A program made the translations under genes and the position numbers. A stretch of DNA of 64,000 bases, taken from Rotaria socialis (taxonomy: Eukaryota; Rotifera; Eurotatoria; Philodinida; Philodinidae). Location of the stretch: positions 1 to 64,000 of the forward strand of contig CAJNYU010000767.1 in assembly GCA_905331475.1 (NCBI GenBank), written 5' to 3'. This document shows, in pieces, positions 1 through 11,820 of this stretch. The first letter of the stretch is position 1. Each line of letters begins with the position of its first letter. The notes under the pieces are model-generated. The model saw only the letters and a program-made list of their open reading frames with translations. It had not been told where the DNA came from and did not search any database.

Positions 1-470
1 ATAAAATATGATGAGAATCGAACTTAAATGAGAATTTTATACTTGATCGTTCTGCAAACGGATATGATAATTTTGGCTTGCTTGGAAACGGCATAATCCG
101 ACAAATAATTATCCAGTCTCGAAACGAGAGGATTTGAACTTCATAACCGGCCATGGAAACGAAATGATCCGGTAGGTTTTTATCTGAGAAAGAACCGTCG
201 GGAACCTGATCAGGTAACCGGCGTGGAAACAGCAGGAAACGTCATGGGATCCTGCTACGGGCTAAAACTGTGGGAACCATAGTCGGGAAACGTGTTGGAA
301 ACGGCAACCGTATCCGATGATGTTGTTCTGTTGCCGGAAGTAACAGGAATCAACTGGAACCGGTCACCGGAACCGCTAATGGGATCCTGATTCCATGATT
401 TCACCGGAAAAATGCTCATATCCGGCCGTTTCCTGCCGTACCATTTCGACCTGGGTTACAAAATTAGGTT
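1..470. repeat. GC-richer degenerate repeat at the left window edge
   Basis: This stretch is clearly richer in G and C than the rest of the window. It carries many irregularly spaced copies of GGAAACG, TGGAAAC, CCGGAA and GGGATCCTG. No long reading frame is visible. It looks like a degenerate dispersed repeat or the end of a transposable element cut by the window edge. The family is not recognised. Confidence 0.45.
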
Positions 471-535
471 AAACAATTTTTTTAAAGGTAGCGTTTCACC
501 AGAATAGATACTACTGTATTAAATTAGGCAATATT

Positions 536-600
536 GATATAATTTAGATATGGATTGCTATATTTTAGATATGGATTGATATATTTTTAGATATTACATT
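536..600 (+). repeat. Short AT-rich tandem repeat, about 22 bp unit
   Basis: Two to three degenerate copies of a TTTTAGATATGGATTGATAT-like unit lie directly before the broken MAPEG copy. They mark the point where similarity to the intact MAPEG gene stops. Confidence 0.5.
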
Positions 601-602
601 AA

Positions 603-896
603 ATGCATGCCTTTACTAAAGATGTACGTGTTAATAAAATTATTGGTAATGATTCAGAAAATGATACATACTTTTTTATTCTTCTGTTAACAACTGCTAT
701 TTTCTCAGATAGTGTTAATGTTAACTGTACAAGAACAATTGTCTACTGTGTTTTTTTTTCGTTTATTTTATACTATAACACATATAATAGCATTACAACC
801 ATGGAGAACTTTAGCATTTTATTTTGGTCTTATTTGTACTTTAGCTTGTAGTTTAGATCTCGTCATTACAATGTCTCGTCGATCAAATAAAATAAT
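603..896 (+). pseudogene. Truncated, frameshifted copy of the MAPEG gene
   Basis: Translation closely matches the last 97 or so residues of the intact MAPEG-family gene at 7262-7756: FTKDVRVNKIIGNDSENDTY at the start and LQPWRTL and CTLACSLDLVITMSRR towards the end. The first part reads in the frame of position 603. The rest reads in the frame of position 712. The switch falls in a run of nine T at 751-759, a typical indel site. The stop codon that follows MSRRPN in the intact gene is here AAA, so the frame runs on into unrelated sequence. The N-terminal third (first transmembrane segment) is missing. Truncation, frameshift and lost stop together indicate a dead copy. Confidence 0.8.
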
Positions 897-1423
897 ATTG
901 ACATTTGATTTATTCTATATTTTTGAAACTATGTTAAACAGTTTGATATTGAAAATATGTTTTTCAATCATAATAAAGTAGTACAACAAATAAATAAAAT
1001 ATAAATGTCCTAGTATCTATTATATATAGCATATTCTCTTGGTATAATATTTAAAGAAAGATGTTATTTTTATATGACATTATCAGAATTAGAATTTATT
1101 GAACAAAGAATAACATGATCATTTATGTAAAGGAAAAGTTTCGTTGAAAATCAAGTAATTAGCAAGATGTCAGCTTAGTTATAAACACATCGGATGATTC
1201 ATTTAATCGATTTAATCAATATACTTCTTGCCTTTTCGTCGTTGTATTAGCATTCTTTACTAACGAGAGAAGAACGAAAAAGCAATATTATTAGTTCTGT
1301 GTTAATATGAAAAAAAATGCATATTCAGATGCATAATATTTATGCACTCGAGCATGTCTTAACTACGCATGTGATCGATATTAATTAGAGGCATATTTAT
1401 AGTTTCGTATCAAATAAGAAAAC
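897..1423. other. Intergenic, no gene seen
   Basis: AT-rich sequence with no supported coding frame. It must contain the promoter of the ART/TPR gene that starts at 1424; I see no clear core promoter motif. Confidence 0.5.
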
Positions 1424-3886
1424 ATGCTATCAAAGGTGAAGACTGCTTTCAATCTGCTACGGATTGGACATAAAACATATGGAAACACTAAACCAGCTAA
1501 TGAACAAATAGATGTGAATTTGAAATCGACTGACCTAGTAATTACTAGTGATGAGCAACGGAAACATAAAAATGACGAAGATGTTACGATTATTTTGTTA
1601 CATAAGAACACAAATAATGAAATACATCAATCATTTATTTTATGTCTTCGAGACATCAATGATTATGTACAGGTAAGATTGCACTATATTTTCGCAAAGT
1701 TTTATGCGTGATAAGCCATAAATTTTCGATGATTATTTCGGTTTAATTTTGTTAATAATAGATTGAAAAAGAAAATTCCGAGAACGAAACGTAATGAGTT
1801 CTCGGATAGATTATATCGTTATGACGTTCGAATCCTTCCATCTGTAGTGATTTCTGACAGTGTTCAGTAGATAAATCATCTGTCGACTTTTGATCTATTT
1901 TCATTTTAGGTCTTTCACAATGAAGAAGACACGTTGGCATGCATTGAATTAATTTTGGAGGAAAAAATCTTGTTGATTGTTGATTATCTTTCTGATGATC
2001 TCCTAAAAGCTCTGGAAACATTTAAACAAGTTGATTCTATTTTTCTTTATGCGTCTCAGTCGCCTGGTCAAGTTCCATCTTGTATAACAGCTATTTGTCC
2101 TACTAAACAGCAACTGATCGATGAGATTAGTTGTATTCGTCAACAACTTTATAATCAAATGGTTGTCTTTTCTATTTATAATCGAACAAAAGCAGCGAAA
2201 TTTGATTTAACCCAAGAATCTGGTTCCTTTCTCTTCTTTCAACTTTTTAAAGCTGCTTTTAAAAGATTACCAAAGAATTCGGAATCTAAAAAACTAATGG
2301 TTTCAAAATGTCGTAATTATTATGCAGACAACACGAAAATCTTAAAAGAAATAGCTGATTTCGACCATAAATATAAACCAACGGAGGCATTACGATGGTA
2401 TACACACGATTCATTTATTTATCGATTAATCAATAAAGCTCTACGAACAGAGAATATAAGTGCTTTGTGTTATTTTCATTTTTACATCAATGATTTGTCA
2501 TATCAACTAGAAAAAGAATTTATTGAGTTTAAAAAACGAAATTCTAAATCTATTATTATTGAATTCTATCGTGGCTTTAAAACAACACAAGAACTAATAA
2601 AGCACTACAAACATAATATTGGAAATTTAATTTTAACAAACGGATATTTGTCAACGACACGTGACCGTCAATTAGCTTACGACTTAACCATGAAGCAAAA
2701 TATAAAATCTGACGAAGAAAAGGTTTTAATGAAATTCACTGCAGATTTAAATCTTGTTAAATCACTTATTTTTGCTGATATTTCTCAACACAATACATTT
2801 TTAGACCAAAACGAAATACTCTTCGATCTAGGTAAGTTATATATATATATCATTCTGCAGATTATCTAAATTGTACTTAAATGAAAATAATTTGTCAAGA
2901 TACGAGCAATTTGTTTTTTAGGAACTGCCTTCAAAATTATCTCATGCGAATATTGTACTAAAGAAAAAGTGTGGTTATTCAATGTTATTGCAACAGACGA
3001 AGGTGTCGATGTAGCTTCCGAATACATTGAATATCAGGCAGTAAGAATGACTGATTCTAATATTATATTAACGCTTGGTAATTTGATTATCGAAATCGGT
3101 GATTATGATAAAGCCGAAAGATATTTTGAGGCTATTCTACGTTCATCAATTCCAAATGATGAAGAAATTGCTTGTATATATTATAATATTGGTAGAGTTT
3201 ATCGATTAAAAGGTGAATACACACGTGCACTAGAATTTCTTAATCAAGCTTATACAACACATGCAAACGCTCGACCATCTCGTTTGGCAAGTGCAGCCAA
3301 AGCAATGAACGCTATCGGTATTGTTTATATGGAACAGAATCATATTCAACAAGCGATCGACTCTTTTGGTTGTGCTCTTAAATTATACGCAAAAACTATC
3401 GGTGAAAGTCACCCAGACGTTGGTGGAACACTCATTAATCTTGCTAATATTTATTGTGAACAGGAACAACTTGACGAAGCTCTTTCATGTTTTAAACGAG
3501 CAAACTATATCTATGAATGTCATTTACCACCTAATCATCCAAAAAGAGCAATTCTACTTAATAATCTTGGAAATTTATATTATCTACAAAACCAGTTCGA
3601 TTTAGCATTGAACACTTATCAACAAGCTCTGAATATAAATGAGGCAATTTTACCTCCCAATCATCCTGATATTGCGAGAAATAGACATAATCTATCAATG
3701 TTACACACCATAATTGTTGATCAGAATAAAGTTGATTATGAGCCCAAACAAAATTTCAACTCCAGTCAAGTTGTCTCACATTTACGTGTAGAACCGATAC
3801 AAATCAATCCGTTCCAACCAGAAATAAAGTATATAAATCAAGCATTGAAACCGAAAGAAGAATTTATTGAAATGGTAAAATATTAA
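1424..3886 (+). CDS. ADP-ribosyltransferase/TPR fusion protein, three exons
   Basis: Exons 1424-1672, 1910-2831 and 2922-3886 join in frame through GT...AG introns of 237 and 90 bp, giving 711 residues. The N-terminal part resembles a conserved region of bdelloid ART/TPR proteins (VFHNEEDTLACIE...). The middle is an ADP-ribosyltransferase (ART) fold of the R-S-E class: YRGF with Arg304, LSTTRDR with Ser331, and QNEILFDLG with Glu385. The residue two before the catalytic Glu is Gln383, giving Q-x-E rather than the common E-x-E. From about residue 425 there are five kinesin-light-chain-like TPR repeats, including GDYDKAERYF, GEYTRALEFL and NQFDLALNTYQQAL. The family presumably transfers ADP-ribose from NAD to a protein bound or scaffolded by the TPRs; the substrate is unknown. 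No signal peptide is evident. Exon phases 0 and 1 support the model. Confidence 0.85.
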
Positions 3887-4701
3887 CAGAGTTCAATTAA
3901 AGTGACATCTTAGCTTTCTGTCGTCTCTTCTTCTTTCTATTCATTATAAAATATATATAAGCGTTCTTCTCAAATATGACATAAAGTACAATCATTTCAA
4001 ATGCTAATAACTGAACGCAATGAGTTGTTTTTTTTACTCAAAATTAACAGATAAACCCACTTTTCTTTTTTAGTTTAGAGTTGACTCTAAATCTGAACTA
4101 TCAATCATTTGAGCAGAAACTCTAGTCGACTATCTAGTGAGAAATACCTGGGGAGTTTCCAAATTATGCAGAGTGGGTGAAAATAGAAAGAACTTCGTAG
4201 GGTGCCCATAGGGGCTATTCGAAAGGTTTATGAGGAAGTACCTGAATCTATTCGCCGTTTTATTTAGCCCCTATGAAAATATATAAAATGGCGATTATTT
4301 TAATGAAATAATTGTTTATTTTTCTAATACAAATTGTTTTCGAGCGATAAATATGATTGAAGCTTGTACATGAGTCTTCTAAAAGATAGTTCATCTTTTT
4401 GACACGAGTTAATATTTAATTAGTGAGACTTATCCACTGAGATAAGGTTTGCTAAACATTTTAGGTGACCAACTCTTCTAACAAAAAACAACGAAAAATT
4501 GAATAACTGTGAAAAGAAAAGTGAATAGATCCCTTTTAATGCCTAGCAAGTCTATAGAAATTGCCTGAAAATTTTATGGAAACTTCCTGGGAATTGCTAG
4601 AAGAATAGTTTATCAGGGACGTTTATAACTATTAATAGTATATCTGCTTTTCATTCAGTTATTTAACTTTGAAAAGAATGAATCTAATTCTTCTTATAAC
4701 T
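3887..4701. other. Intergenic, small inverted repeat at about 4207-4276
   Basis: No coding frame is supported. CATAGGGGCTA near 4206 recurs in inverted orientation as TAGCCCCTATG near 4266, giving a short hairpin, possibly a MITE remnant. Confidence 0.4.
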
Positions 4702-4709
4702 TGAAATAG

Positions 4710-5399
4710 CAGAGGTACAGAATCTACCCGTGTGCGCGTACGGCCGTGTGGGGAAATTTTTGCAAACCTAAGCATCAGGGGAAATTTTTGGAAAAATATT
4801 TTCTCTTCTAAGCATGCGGGGGCAAGTATTTTTCCAAACGAATCTTGTTTTATTTATATGTGCATCGATCATATCATGCATCTTTCTTCTTTTATTTTAT
4901 GTAAATTTTGAAAGAATCATCCATTTCTTACTCTCGGTTTCAGTATATTCTTCTTTGTTTGACGCTGATGATGCGTCGCACTACTGTTTATCTTTCGCTC
5001 TTTCTTGGGCGTAACTATGATGCAAAAACGGCTATTTGTTTTCTCCTCTTTTCGTTTTGTTTTTCCCTAACCGAATGCCACTAGTTGTTGTCTTTTCTCT
5101 ATAGCTACATATCGTTGTAATTGTGTACTCCTNTTTTTTCTGTAATCTTTACATGAAGTATATAAGCTGCTTCTGTTATATTTAGACAGTCGGTAGGTTT
5201 TTGAGAAACTTAGAACATCAATGGCAAGAATTATGAAAGAACAAGTCATAGACTATTGACAATTTTTTTAAGGATATACCTACATCTTAAACGAGAATTC
5301 CTTGCTTTATTATTCAATTTTATAGTGGGGGAAATTTCCCGAAAAGAAAATTTCCGTGTGGGGAAATTTTGTATTTTTTCGGCAGATTCTGTACCCCTG
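4710..5399. mobile_element. Non-autonomous hAT-type element (690 bp) with 8-bp target duplication
   Basis: The ends are 16-bp terminal inverted repeats: CAGAGGTACAGAATCT on the left and, read inwards from the right, CAGGGGTACAGAATCT. An exact 8-bp target duplication TGAAATAG flanks them at 4702-4709 and 5400-5407. CAGRGG termini with an 8-bp duplication are diagnostic for the hAT superfamily. GTGTGGGGAAATTTT occurs near both ends as a subterminal repeat. No transposase frame is present; the frames that open inside (about 60-66 codons) are not recognisable. One N lies at 5133. Confidence 0.85.
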
Positions 5400-5407
5400 T
5401 GAAATAG

Positions 5408-7261
5408 TCTCAGCAATTCATTTTTATTACATAGGAGCCATTTCGCGTCAGTTCCGATTAATTGTGCTTAATCCATGGTCACCTACTTTGCTGATCTTTA
5501 TATATCGTATAGGGACAAGTGTGTGATGAATTGCTATGCAAGTTGTTTCAAAAACAAATATTGTTTCGTTTGTTGAGATATTCCAAAATTTTCTGAAAGC
5601 AAACTTGCCAAAAAAAGACATTTTTAATGATATCGATGTGTCTTGAAGAATACAACCACCTACGTTCGAATTCTTACTGTGAATAAACGGCATGATTCGG
5701 TATTACAGAAAAAATGAATTCAATGGGATGAACCGTTCGTAAGCTGATCATGATTTCCCAGTATTAGAAAAAAATATTTTCATCTTTTCACATTTTATAA
5801 ACAATTTCATGTTGTATATACAGAATTAGTTTTAGTAGTAAACCCCGGTATTGATCAAAACCATTGGTAAACTTCTACATTTTCCTTGTGTATTTTGATC
5901 ACACGCAAAAGTCAACTTGCATATCGTCAACACTTTTCTCTTGTATGCATTTATCTTGATCAACAATTTTCGAAAAGCGAATGAAAAGATCTATCTAAAT
6001 TCAGAAATCAATACTTTTCAATGGGTGCTATTCTTTCGACTAACCTTCTGAAAAAATTAGTTAAATATTACATTTTGGAAACAAAACGAATGTCAAAGAA
6101 ATCGATGAAGTTCTAATCATTTTTCAAATCACAGTCGATCTTCATCTTATGTTATAAAATAAAATAAAATATTTATTCATCTTTGATATCTAGACGTACA
6201 ACAGTTATTGAATCAGACTAGAACTTGCCTTTTGATATTCAGAAACAGTTTCTTTTTATCAATTTAACATAAAGTAAAATAGGGTAACTCCTAATCTACG
6301 TTGTACCGTCATTTTTTGAACACGTAACAGTATTAAAATTTTTCATGAGGTTCATTCAACCAAACTCTTTGTTCAGAGGATAAACCGAAGAATACTACAG
6401 TCATTTTCAGTCTACACTGCAGATATATATCTATCTATCGCTATGTCGAATGGATCAAGAACATTTGAATAAACTGTTTTCTATTTCATGATTTTGTTTT
6501 CTTAATACCAAACGATATTATTATCATTATTATACAAAAGAAAAATCTCACGTATGAATTACCTACACAGCTACAATTATTCATGTCATATAGCTTTTAA
6601 AGATTAATGAAACTTTGCAAAAGCTTTCATGACTCCAGTTTATCTCAGATAAAATAGTACACCTTTTAAACTTAAAGACAGAATAAGAACGAAAAACAAT
6701 CAAAACATTATTATCTTGACTATTAAGATGACAGTCAGAAATAGAAATGCAAACTGAGAAAAATTGAGAAGATTAGGAAATAAAAAACGCGTAGTTTGAA
6801 AGTAAATGTTAACAATGGTCTTTTTGACAAAATACTCAGTAAGAAACAAATGATATTCAATTTTAACATTTTTATGCAGCTCTTTGTTTTTATTTATTAT
6901 TATGTATTAAATTTGCATAATCTCGTCTGAATTGAAAAAAAGAATTTATCAACAACATCTTTATTGTGTAGAACCAAATGTTCTGTGTGTTTGCTGCTTT
7001 GTTTTCTATGATAGTCGTGGTCATGAAGTGTGTTGATATTTGCTAGAAAAAAGGAGAAAGAAAAAGATCACGTTAGTTGACGTTGCAGCTCAACTTCTTT
7101 AACAATATTTGCACTAATAGAAAACAAGGACAACATCAATAAAAATTTACATCTCATAGTACACGTCTTTGATAAGCCACACATACGCCAAATTTAATCT
7201 TTCATATTGGTAAAATTGTTCTCCGATCATCTTCTACTTTGTATTACAATCATCATTTATT
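5408..7261. other. Intergenic, 1.85 kb, no gene seen
   Basis: AT-rich, with frequent stops in all frames. I could not support a gene, RNA or mobile element here. Confidence 0.5.
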
Positions 7262-7756
7262 ATGGTAAATGTCAACACTATTCAATCAGGTACTGTATTT
7301 GCATGGTTTATGCTAATTATGGTTATTCGGCGCTTTGTAATGCTTCTTGTCGCCGGTGTATCAGGGCGCAATAGACCGTTTCCAACAGGTTCTCGAGTTC
7401 CCGAAGACAGCATATTGAAACGAAAAGCTCAAGTCGATGCTTCTACGACAGAAACTGTTCATGTCGAATTTACCAAGGATGCACGCGTCAATAAAACAAT
7501 TGGTAATGATTCAGAAAATGACACGTATTTTTTAATTCTTCTATTAGCAACCGCTGTCTTCTCTGATGGAATTTCGCGTAACTCTACAAGAACAATTGTG
7601 TATGGTTTAATTTATTTAGTTGCTCGCAGTTTTTACGCTCTAGCATATATTATGGCACTACAGCCATGGCGAACTTTAACATATGTTCTCGGCTTTGCCT
7701 GTACTTTAGCCTGTAGTCTAGATTTAGTAATAACAATGTCACGACGACCAAATTGA
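7262..7756 (+). CDS. MAPEG-family membrane protein (microsomal glutathione S-transferase 1-like)
   Basis: An intronless 164-residue protein that matches the length and layout of MGST1-type MAPEG proteins. It has an N-terminal hydrophobic helix (about residues 10-35), a loop with PEDS, then a charged stretch, and NDSENDTYFLILLLA at about residues 81-95 aligned with the conserved N-D-x-E-N motif. Next come ARSFYALAYI and LQPWRTL, then a last helix CTLACSLDLV. Four membrane segments are expected, in the ER or outer mitochondrial membrane. MAPEG enzymes conjugate glutathione to lipophilic electrophiles or reduce lipid hydroperoxides; the specific substrate cannot be told here. A decayed paralogue lies 6.4 kb upstream (603-896). 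The ATG at 7262 is the first in frame and gives the expected N-terminus. Confidence 0.85.
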   Translation: MVNVNTIQSGTVFAWFMLIMVIRRFVMLLVAGVSGRNRPFPTGSRVPEDSILKRKAQVDASTTETVHVEFTKDARVNKTIGNDSENDTYFLILLLATAVFSDGISRNSTRTIVYGLIYLVARSFYALAYIMALQPWRTLTYVLGFACTLACSLDLVITMSRRPN

Positions 7757-8712
7757 AACATTTCAATACTGAATTTTATCCTTTATATTGTTTAGAAGAC
7801 AACTAATGTAACTATTCATTATTAACATTATTCATGTGTATTGCATCATCGATAGACATTTTGATTTTGATTTTGATTATTATATCTTTGAAATATCGAA
7901 CAGATTCAAAATGTTTCTATTTCGGCAAATAATGTTCTTTTTGTTTTTTTAATTCATATAAACATCTTCATATTAATATAATCCGGGTTCTAATTTCGAA
8001 TGACATATAAATTGACTTACTTGTCTATACGTAAGAATTCTATCATCTTTACTTTGTTCTAAATAGTACGTACAACAATGTTATTGATATGATATAGTCA
8101 TTGATTTTTTTCATGCTAACATTTTTGTTCATTTAGAAAATCTAGTCATCACATAACTTTGTACATCGAATCGTTTAGCAAAGTTTTTAAACTTTATTTC
8201 GTTTTCTAAATATCAATTACTCAAAAACCACAAAAGACTAATTTTGTTCTAAGAGCATACGAAAATATGAGGAAGAAGAGGAAAGTAACATGTGAAAACC
8301 ATAACTGCATTCAAGAGAAATTCGTCATGAAATATTAGTGTTTTAGAGAGAATATGAAGAACAACAATTTAAGTTGCTAGTGCAGACAATACAAGGAACC
8401 CAAGTTGAAAAACTATGGAATGATTAAATTCTAATGAATGATTTTCTTTTGACACCAACAATCTTTTGAAATATTGTTATATCACATTACATCGCATAAC
8501 GCATTCGACAACTATGAGAAGTAAAGCTTCAAAAGTTTTCAAATACAAAACATGTAGTCACAAAATTTCTTTATTGAATACTAGACGACTTTCATCTCAT
8601 AGCGGCTCAATATGATGCGTATACAGCTAATGTAAAGCGTTGATTAACTAGTTGAATTCTAAAAGAATGGCTACATCATTGACGAAAAATTCATTGCAAA
8701 TTTTGGGCTCTA
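7757..8712. other. Intergenic, no gene seen
   Basis: AT-rich sequence without a supportable frame. Confidence 0.5.
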
Positions 8713-9355
8713 GGGCAGATGGTCGCGGGACAAAACGTCGCGCGGATAAATGGTTGCAGGGACAAATCGTCGCAAGACAAAATGTTGCAATGTCTCTAAG
8801 ACTTTAAAATTGCTAATCCGGAAATCAATTCGAAGAATTTAAACTATGAACTTTGATATTATAGTTTCTATCGTAGTGCGTACAAAGCTTCCAATAACAG
8901 TATCCATATGACTATACATAAAGATATAAAAGATTTACAAGCCAGTAAACAGGTGTGGGTGTGTGCGGGTGCTGGTGTAGATGATGCTCAGACTGTTGCT
9001 CGGATGTGTCTGTCACGTCTTGGGTTTGAAAGGTGGTTTTCCATACAGGCTTAAGTTTTGGGTGTTATCAGGAGTGCATGATATATGTAGCTATGCCATT
9101 GGCTCAGAATGCGGATTGTTTACTGGCTTATGAATCTTTTATATCTTTACATATAGTCATATGGATACCGTTATTGGAAGCTTTGTAGACACTACGATAG
9201 AAACTATAATATCAAAGTTCACAGTGTAACTTCTTCGAATTGATTTCCGGATTAGCAATTTTCAAGTCTGAGAGACATTGCAACGTTTTGTCTTGCGACC
9301 ATTTGTCCTGCAGCCATTTGTCCATGCGACGTTTTGTCCCGCTACCATCTGTCCG
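8713..9355. mobile_element. Foldback element with arms of about 240 bp
   Basis: The arms 8713-8951 and 9119-9355 are near-perfect inverted copies; for example CCGGAAATCAATTCGAAGAA in the left arm matches TTCTTCGAATTGATTTCCGG in the right. They enclose a GT-rich spacer of about 170 bp. The outer 75 bp of each arm is built from degenerate 15-bp units of the type GGGACAAAACGTCGC / GGACAAATCGTCGCA. Terminal sequence is GGGCAGATGGTCGCGGGAC on the left and CGGACAGATGGTAGCGGGAC read in from the right. I found no convincing target duplication and no transposase. It is a non-autonomous DNA transposon or foldback element of unassigned superfamily. Confidence 0.8.
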
Positions 9356-10656
9356 GTCACCGCTCATAATGCAGTCAATTGCTGCACAATTGTAAAAATT
9401 AGCTAGAATATCTTACAATGATAAATAGCTGATGAGACTGTGAAAGTAACTAGAAATATATCTTGTAAAAAGTTTACGATAATTATTCTTCCATGTGAAA
9501 ACAATCGAGTAAGATAATGAGAAAAAGAAAAATATAATGAATAAAGTTTCATAGTTCAATGATAGATAAATGTATTCGAATAGAGAAGTGATTACTTAAG
9601 ATTGTCATCAATAAGAATGATATTGTTACTTTCAATAAATCCAGAATTTCAATGAGGAAAAATCACAAGTGAAGATTGCCAAAGTACGTATGTTGTAAGT
9701 AGCGGCAAAGTACCTAGCTTTTGTTTCAGATCACACTTTACCTTTTGCCCGTTCATAAAATATAATACCATAACAAAAAGAAAAACGTATACTAATGACA
9801 TATAGGTGCACCAAGGTCGAAATGTTCTTTGCTGTTGAACAAATTTTGGAGTTCGTTGCATTGAAGTATTGTTATTTTTGGAAAAATATTATTGTGTTGC
9901 CAAAAGCTTTCAAAATATAATGAGACGAATATATTGTTTAAAATATTCTATTTTATGCTGAATATGATGAATCAATCAAATTCAAAATAATTTTTAAATG
10001 CCTAATAAATCGAAAAATAGTCATGTTATTTTTTTAAATTTATAATAAAAATCAATATAATCTATTTTCATATATTCTTTCATAGTTATTAATATAAATC
10101 AATTACCATTTTTATATGCATAATATTAGCTCATTGTAACTGAAGTCTAATTCCTTTGAATTCATTTTTCATAGTTTTGTTTTCTTGTTATGTCAACATT
10201 TATCTTTCTGAACCGATTACTCTCTCTCTCTCATCACTTGTCTAATTTGCCAGAGCATGAAAATATCATAAACTTTTATTTAAAAAATGCATGTTAAAAC
10301 TGGAAATCCAAAATATTTTCTTACTAGAATTTCATGAAAACTGTATTATTGCAGGCACGACTTTCAACTTTGTTTATATTGCTGATTGAATTCATCGTAG
10401 TTGTTATTATAAAAATGGTTGTTTACTATCATCGATGGTAGTGAGAATCATGTCTTTCTTTAACATGAAATTGATTAATTTTTCTTTGTCTATTCGTTCG
10501 TTTGCTGTCGCGATCGTATTATAAAAAAATACAAAGAGAAATTATTTTTATAATGAATCAATTGATGGTACATTAAATATTATTTTCTATCATAGATTTA
10601 TATTTTAATTAGTTTGAGACAGAACTCAATTTCATCTTTTTTTCTAAAAAGGAAAT
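9356..10656. other. Intergenic, no gene seen
   Basis: AT-rich, low-complexity sequence. The minus-strand frame at 9649-9861 has no recognisable domain. Confidence 0.45.
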
Positions 10657-11820
10657 ATGATTTTAATGAATATATTTTTAGTGATCGATGTTCAATCATC
10701 ATTATTTAATGATAATCAAATAGCGAACATTTCCATGCGTGAGTGTAAAATATGTTTTGAAGAACTACCAGCCGAGTCTTTATTTTGTTGTTCTTCATCA
10801 ATATGTTCAAAATGTATTTATCATCATTTAACAACAAACATAAATGAAGCTCGTATTCGTATAATATGTCCATCATGTCCACATATGTATATTTACTCGT
10901 AAAGAAATTTTATCATTATTATCTAATTATGATCATAGTGGAAATATAAGAGAACGCTATAAACGTTTGTATGCTGATCAAAATCGTGAAGTACATATAA
11001 AACGTGTCCTCGTTGTTGTTCAATTAAAGAAATTGACAAACGTTTATTTGAAGGAGTTCGATGGAAAATCAAGGTTCCACGAAAAGTTCTTTGTGATGGA
11101 TGTCAATTTGCATGATGTTTCTTTTGTCATTTATTGTGGCATGAGAAAATGAATTGTAAAAAATATCGTCAAGGAGAAAAGTGCTTCAATCATGGGCAGT
11201 ACAAATCGATCAAAATCAACACAATGCACAAAAATGTCCTCGTTGCAAAGTTAGTTTCCGAAGAAATGAATAAAACTAAAATTTATTTTTTATTTAAAAT
11301 CAATTTTTCGATCTACATATCTCGTAATGGTGGTTGTACACACATGGTTTGTTCTAAATGTCAATGTGATTTTTGTTATAGTTGTGATCGACGACGATTT
11401 GGTATTAAATTTTTAGGTTCACATGACAGTCGATTTTATCCCGATAAACCATTAGTTCGTCATACAGCTCGTGGATTAGTTGTTGGTGCTGCATCATTAG
11501 AAATATCAGTAGCAGCTGTTGGAACAACAATAGGTTCACCTACTTATGGAACATATCGTTTAATTAAACATATTCGTTCAAAACGATATGAACGTCTTCA
11601 AAGATATCGTATGGAAACAATAGCTAGACAATGGAATACCAGTGATAGTCTTATAGCTGATGGTCAAATTATTGGATCTGATGACATAAGAAGAGCAGCT
11701 CAAGTTAGTTTGATGACATATAGAGAAGAAATTGCTGGAAGAGAACAAAGAGAAGTAACATCATATCCAACAAGACATCCTAGTCATTCGAATCAAGATG
11801 ACGATAGTTTTGATCATTGA
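10657..11820 (+). pseudogene. RBR (RING-IBR-RING) E3 ubiquitin ligase relic, RNF217-like
   Basis: Cysteine signatures of all three RBR modules are present, but in different frames. RING1 (CKICFEE... CPSC) starts at the ATG at 10735. The IBR region (CPRCC, CDGCQFA, then CFFCHLLWHEKMNC) runs to about 11185. RING2 (CPRCKVSF, then NGGCTHMVCSKCQCDFCY) lies at 11235-11375. The C-terminal part (FLGSHDSRFYPDKP, then small-residue-rich hydrophobic stretches) resembles the RNF217 tail and would be a membrane anchor. Lesions: frameshifts near 10885, 11003 and 11180, an in-frame TGA near 11114 between QFA and CFFC, and a 61-bp insertion at 11269-11329 flanked by AATG inside RING2. Canonical splicing does not repair these. 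The C-terminal 165 codons remain open to 11820, so decay may be recent. Confidence 0.75.

Noticed and set aside
8951..8990. GT-rich GGTGTGGGTGTGTGCGGG stretch as a telomeric repeat array
   Set aside because: Only one or two imperfect TGTGGG units; it is the loop of a foldback element, not an array.
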